Assembly (NCBI RefSeq): GCF_047663525.1
Contig: NC_092605.1
Location: 5,828,001-5,892,000, forward strand
From: Anas platyrhynchos
Taxonomy: Eukaryota > Chordata > Aves > Anseriformes > Anatidae
DNA: 64,000 nt
Reading direction: 5' to 3'
Position numbers and translations under genes: made by a program. Shown here piece after piece: positions 63,001 to 64,000 of the stretch; positions within the stretch are counted from its first letter, which is position 1, and each line of letters begins with the position of its first letter. A model generated the notes under the pieces. That model saw only the letters and a program-made list of their open reading frames with translations. It was not told the DNA's origin and ran no database searches.

Positions 63001-64000
63001 TTAGGACTTGGTCAGCTTGATTTATCAATGGCTTTTATTCCTAGTGAAGCAGCTGAAGCTATTTTGTGACTTCAGGCCACATCCTGCTCATAAAAATCAA
63101 AACAGCTTAATTGCTTATGTAATATTATAAATAGAGAATGTTTGTTTTACATTAGAATAAACATCTTGAAGTTGTTTATCTACGAGGCAAATCATGACTC
63201 ATATTTCGTGAACCTATGAGACTCTCTATTTTCCTTTATTCTAGGTTTTTGATCTAAGCAAAACTACGCCTGCTAAAGCACTCCAACTTTGTACCTTACT
63301 GCCTTGCAATGCTGTCAGGGTTCTTGTCTGTGGTGGGGATGGTACAGTAGGCTGGGTCCTGGATGCAATCGATGAGATGAAGATAAAGGTATTGTGCTTT
63401 AAATGAAAGGATATGTTATGGTGAAATGAGTTTTGGAGCTGCTGAATTATTACACTTTAGTCTTTTACCTGCATTTATATTTTTCATCTTCCTGAATAAG
63501 CATACAGAAAAATATTTGCAGAATTGCTTATCAGGGCAAAAACAGCTTGTAATAATGCATCTTTTCATGTAGCTCAGAAAAATAAGTAAAAGCTTTAGAA
63601 TTAAAAATGTATTTAAATTTGTTCTTTTCTGTAGAACAAGAAAAGAACAGATGCAGAGTATTTTATACATTATTCTTTCCTCTTTGTCTAAACAGATATA
63701 TTTTGCTATCAGTAGCCATTATTAGTAATGCTGACTTGCTCTGTTTATTTATCCCAAAGCACTTTTATAATAACCTCGTAATTTTTGCCAGCTACAGTGG
63801 TTATATTGCCAGTGCATAAATGAGGGCTGTAATGTGCTTTTACTACTTATGGTGTATTCTAAATAACCTATCAGTCTGCACTGATCCATTAACAACAAAT
63901 AGAAAAAATATGTTGATTTGAAAGGGAAGATAATCCAATTTACAGAGTACTGCTAAGAACCCATGAGAAGATTGAAAGTAAAGAACTACCAGGGCTCTTG
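59586..64000 (+). CDS. DGKE: Diacylglycerol kinase epsilon, 5' part (exons 1-4 of the coding region)
   Basis: DGKE phosphorylates diacylglycerol to phosphatidic acid, with known preference for arachidonoyl species, and feeds the phosphatidylinositol cycle at membranes. Coding exons 59586-60049, 61707-61866, 62208-62327 and 63245-63388 join in frame to 296 codons. Residues 8-15 are an eight-serine run and 21-41 a membrane segment ([16 protein letters not shown] region). Residues 60-108 form the first C1 zinc finger and about 126-177 the second, which is split by intron 1. LANTRSG opens the catalytic domain, and GGDGT at 278-282 is the nucleotide-binding motif of lipid kinases. The family protein is about 567 residues in human, so roughly half is present and the gene is cut by the window edge. 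The ATG at 59586 has G at -3 and +4. An in-frame extension upstream lacks an ATG. Confidence 0.96.
60050..61706 (+). other. DGKE intron 1
   Basis: GT...AG intron of 1,657 bp. No second gene, recognisable mobile element or long repeat is visible. The longest open frames inside it look random. Confidence 0.85.
61707..61866 (+). CDS. DGKE: DGKE coding exon 2 (end of C1b and linker)
   Basis: The acceptor TTTTTCCAG precedes A TGT GTA TGG TGT. The exon completes codon 155 (Arg) and then gives 53 codons to the donor AAAAG|GTAATT. It supplies the remaining zinc ligands (C156, C159, H164, C167 region) and the conserved [11 protein letters not shown] linker before the kinase domain. Confidence 0.95.
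61867..62207 (+). other. DGKE intron 2
   Basis: GT...AG intron of 341 bp with a T-rich patch near 61970. Nothing else is seen. Confidence 0.85.
62208..62327 (+). CDS. DGKE: DGKE coding exon 3 (start of catalytic domain)
   Basis: Forty codons in phase 0 between acceptor TTTTTGCAG and donor CAG|GTAATT. It contains [13 protein letters not shown] and the LLGEF...LLNPVQ stretch typical of the diacylglycerol kinase catalytic domain. Confidence 0.95.
62328..63244 (+). other. DGKE intron 3
   Basis: GT...AG intron of 917 bp, AT-rich, with no recognisable element. Confidence 0.85.
63245..63388 (+). CDS. DGKE: DGKE coding exon 4 (GGDGT motif)
   Basis: Forty-eight codons in phase 0 between acceptor TTATTCTAG and donor AAG|GTATTG. 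It begins VFDLSKT and contains [16 protein letters not shown], the glycine-rich ATP-binding loop of lipid kinases. No further exon is found before the window ends. Confidence 0.95.
63389..64000 (+). other. DGKE intron 4, partial
   Basis: It starts with GTATTG and continues beyond the right edge. It holds no recognisable exon or repeat. Confidence 0.8.

Overview
The window is vertebrate nuclear DNA, most likely from a bird. It contains diacylglycerol kinase epsilon (DGKE) and the small secreted-peptide gene C17orf67 in the head-to-head order known from human 17q22. The few dated repeats are avian-type CR1 tails (tail motif CATAGAATC followed by TTGGAAGGGACC) and worn amniote SINE and foldback elements. 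Mammalian Alu, B1 or L1 sequence is absent. A galliform bird is the best guess, but the species cannot be fixed from the sequence.

Layout. Positions 1 to about 53,200 hold no gene I can support. This looks like a gene desert with AT-rich unique sequence, simple repeats, ancient repeat fossils, several perfect short palindromes and one isolated GC-rich, CpG-rich island at about 13.3-13.8 kb. In human the gene on the far side of C17orf67 is NOG (noggin). NOG is not seen here, so the desert is inferred to be part of the NOG-C17orf67 interval, a plausible place for distal NOG regulatory elements. Positions 53,209-57,197 carry a complete three-exon C17orf67 coding region on the minus strand, which I rebuilt from exons too short for ORF calling. 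It encodes a 90-residue protein with a signal peptide. Positions 57,198-58,924 are the intergenic gap. A 34-G homopolymer and a strong CpG island follow at about 58,925-59,600. DGKE starts at 59,586 on the plus strand, and its first four coding exons lie in the window: N-terminal membrane segment, two C1 zinc fingers and the start of the lipid-kinase domain up to the GGDGT motif. The gene runs off the right edge inside intron 4.

How the parts relate. DGKE makes phosphatidic acid from diacylglycerol in the phosphatidylinositol cycle. C17orf67 is a secreted protein of unknown function. The start codons of the two divergent genes lie 2.4 kb apart, and nothing in the sequence links their products functionally. 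The less ordinary observations are the orphan CpG island with a G-quadruplex run and a near-consensus CTCF site, a perfect 19-bp hairpin at 52.0 kb, a perfect inverted pair of AP-1/MAF-type sites at 9.2 kb, the G34 tract and upstream ORFs at the DGKE promoter, and the processing motifs in the C17orf67 protein. I found no evidence for a new multi-gene system, virus, CRISPR array or bacterial-type element.
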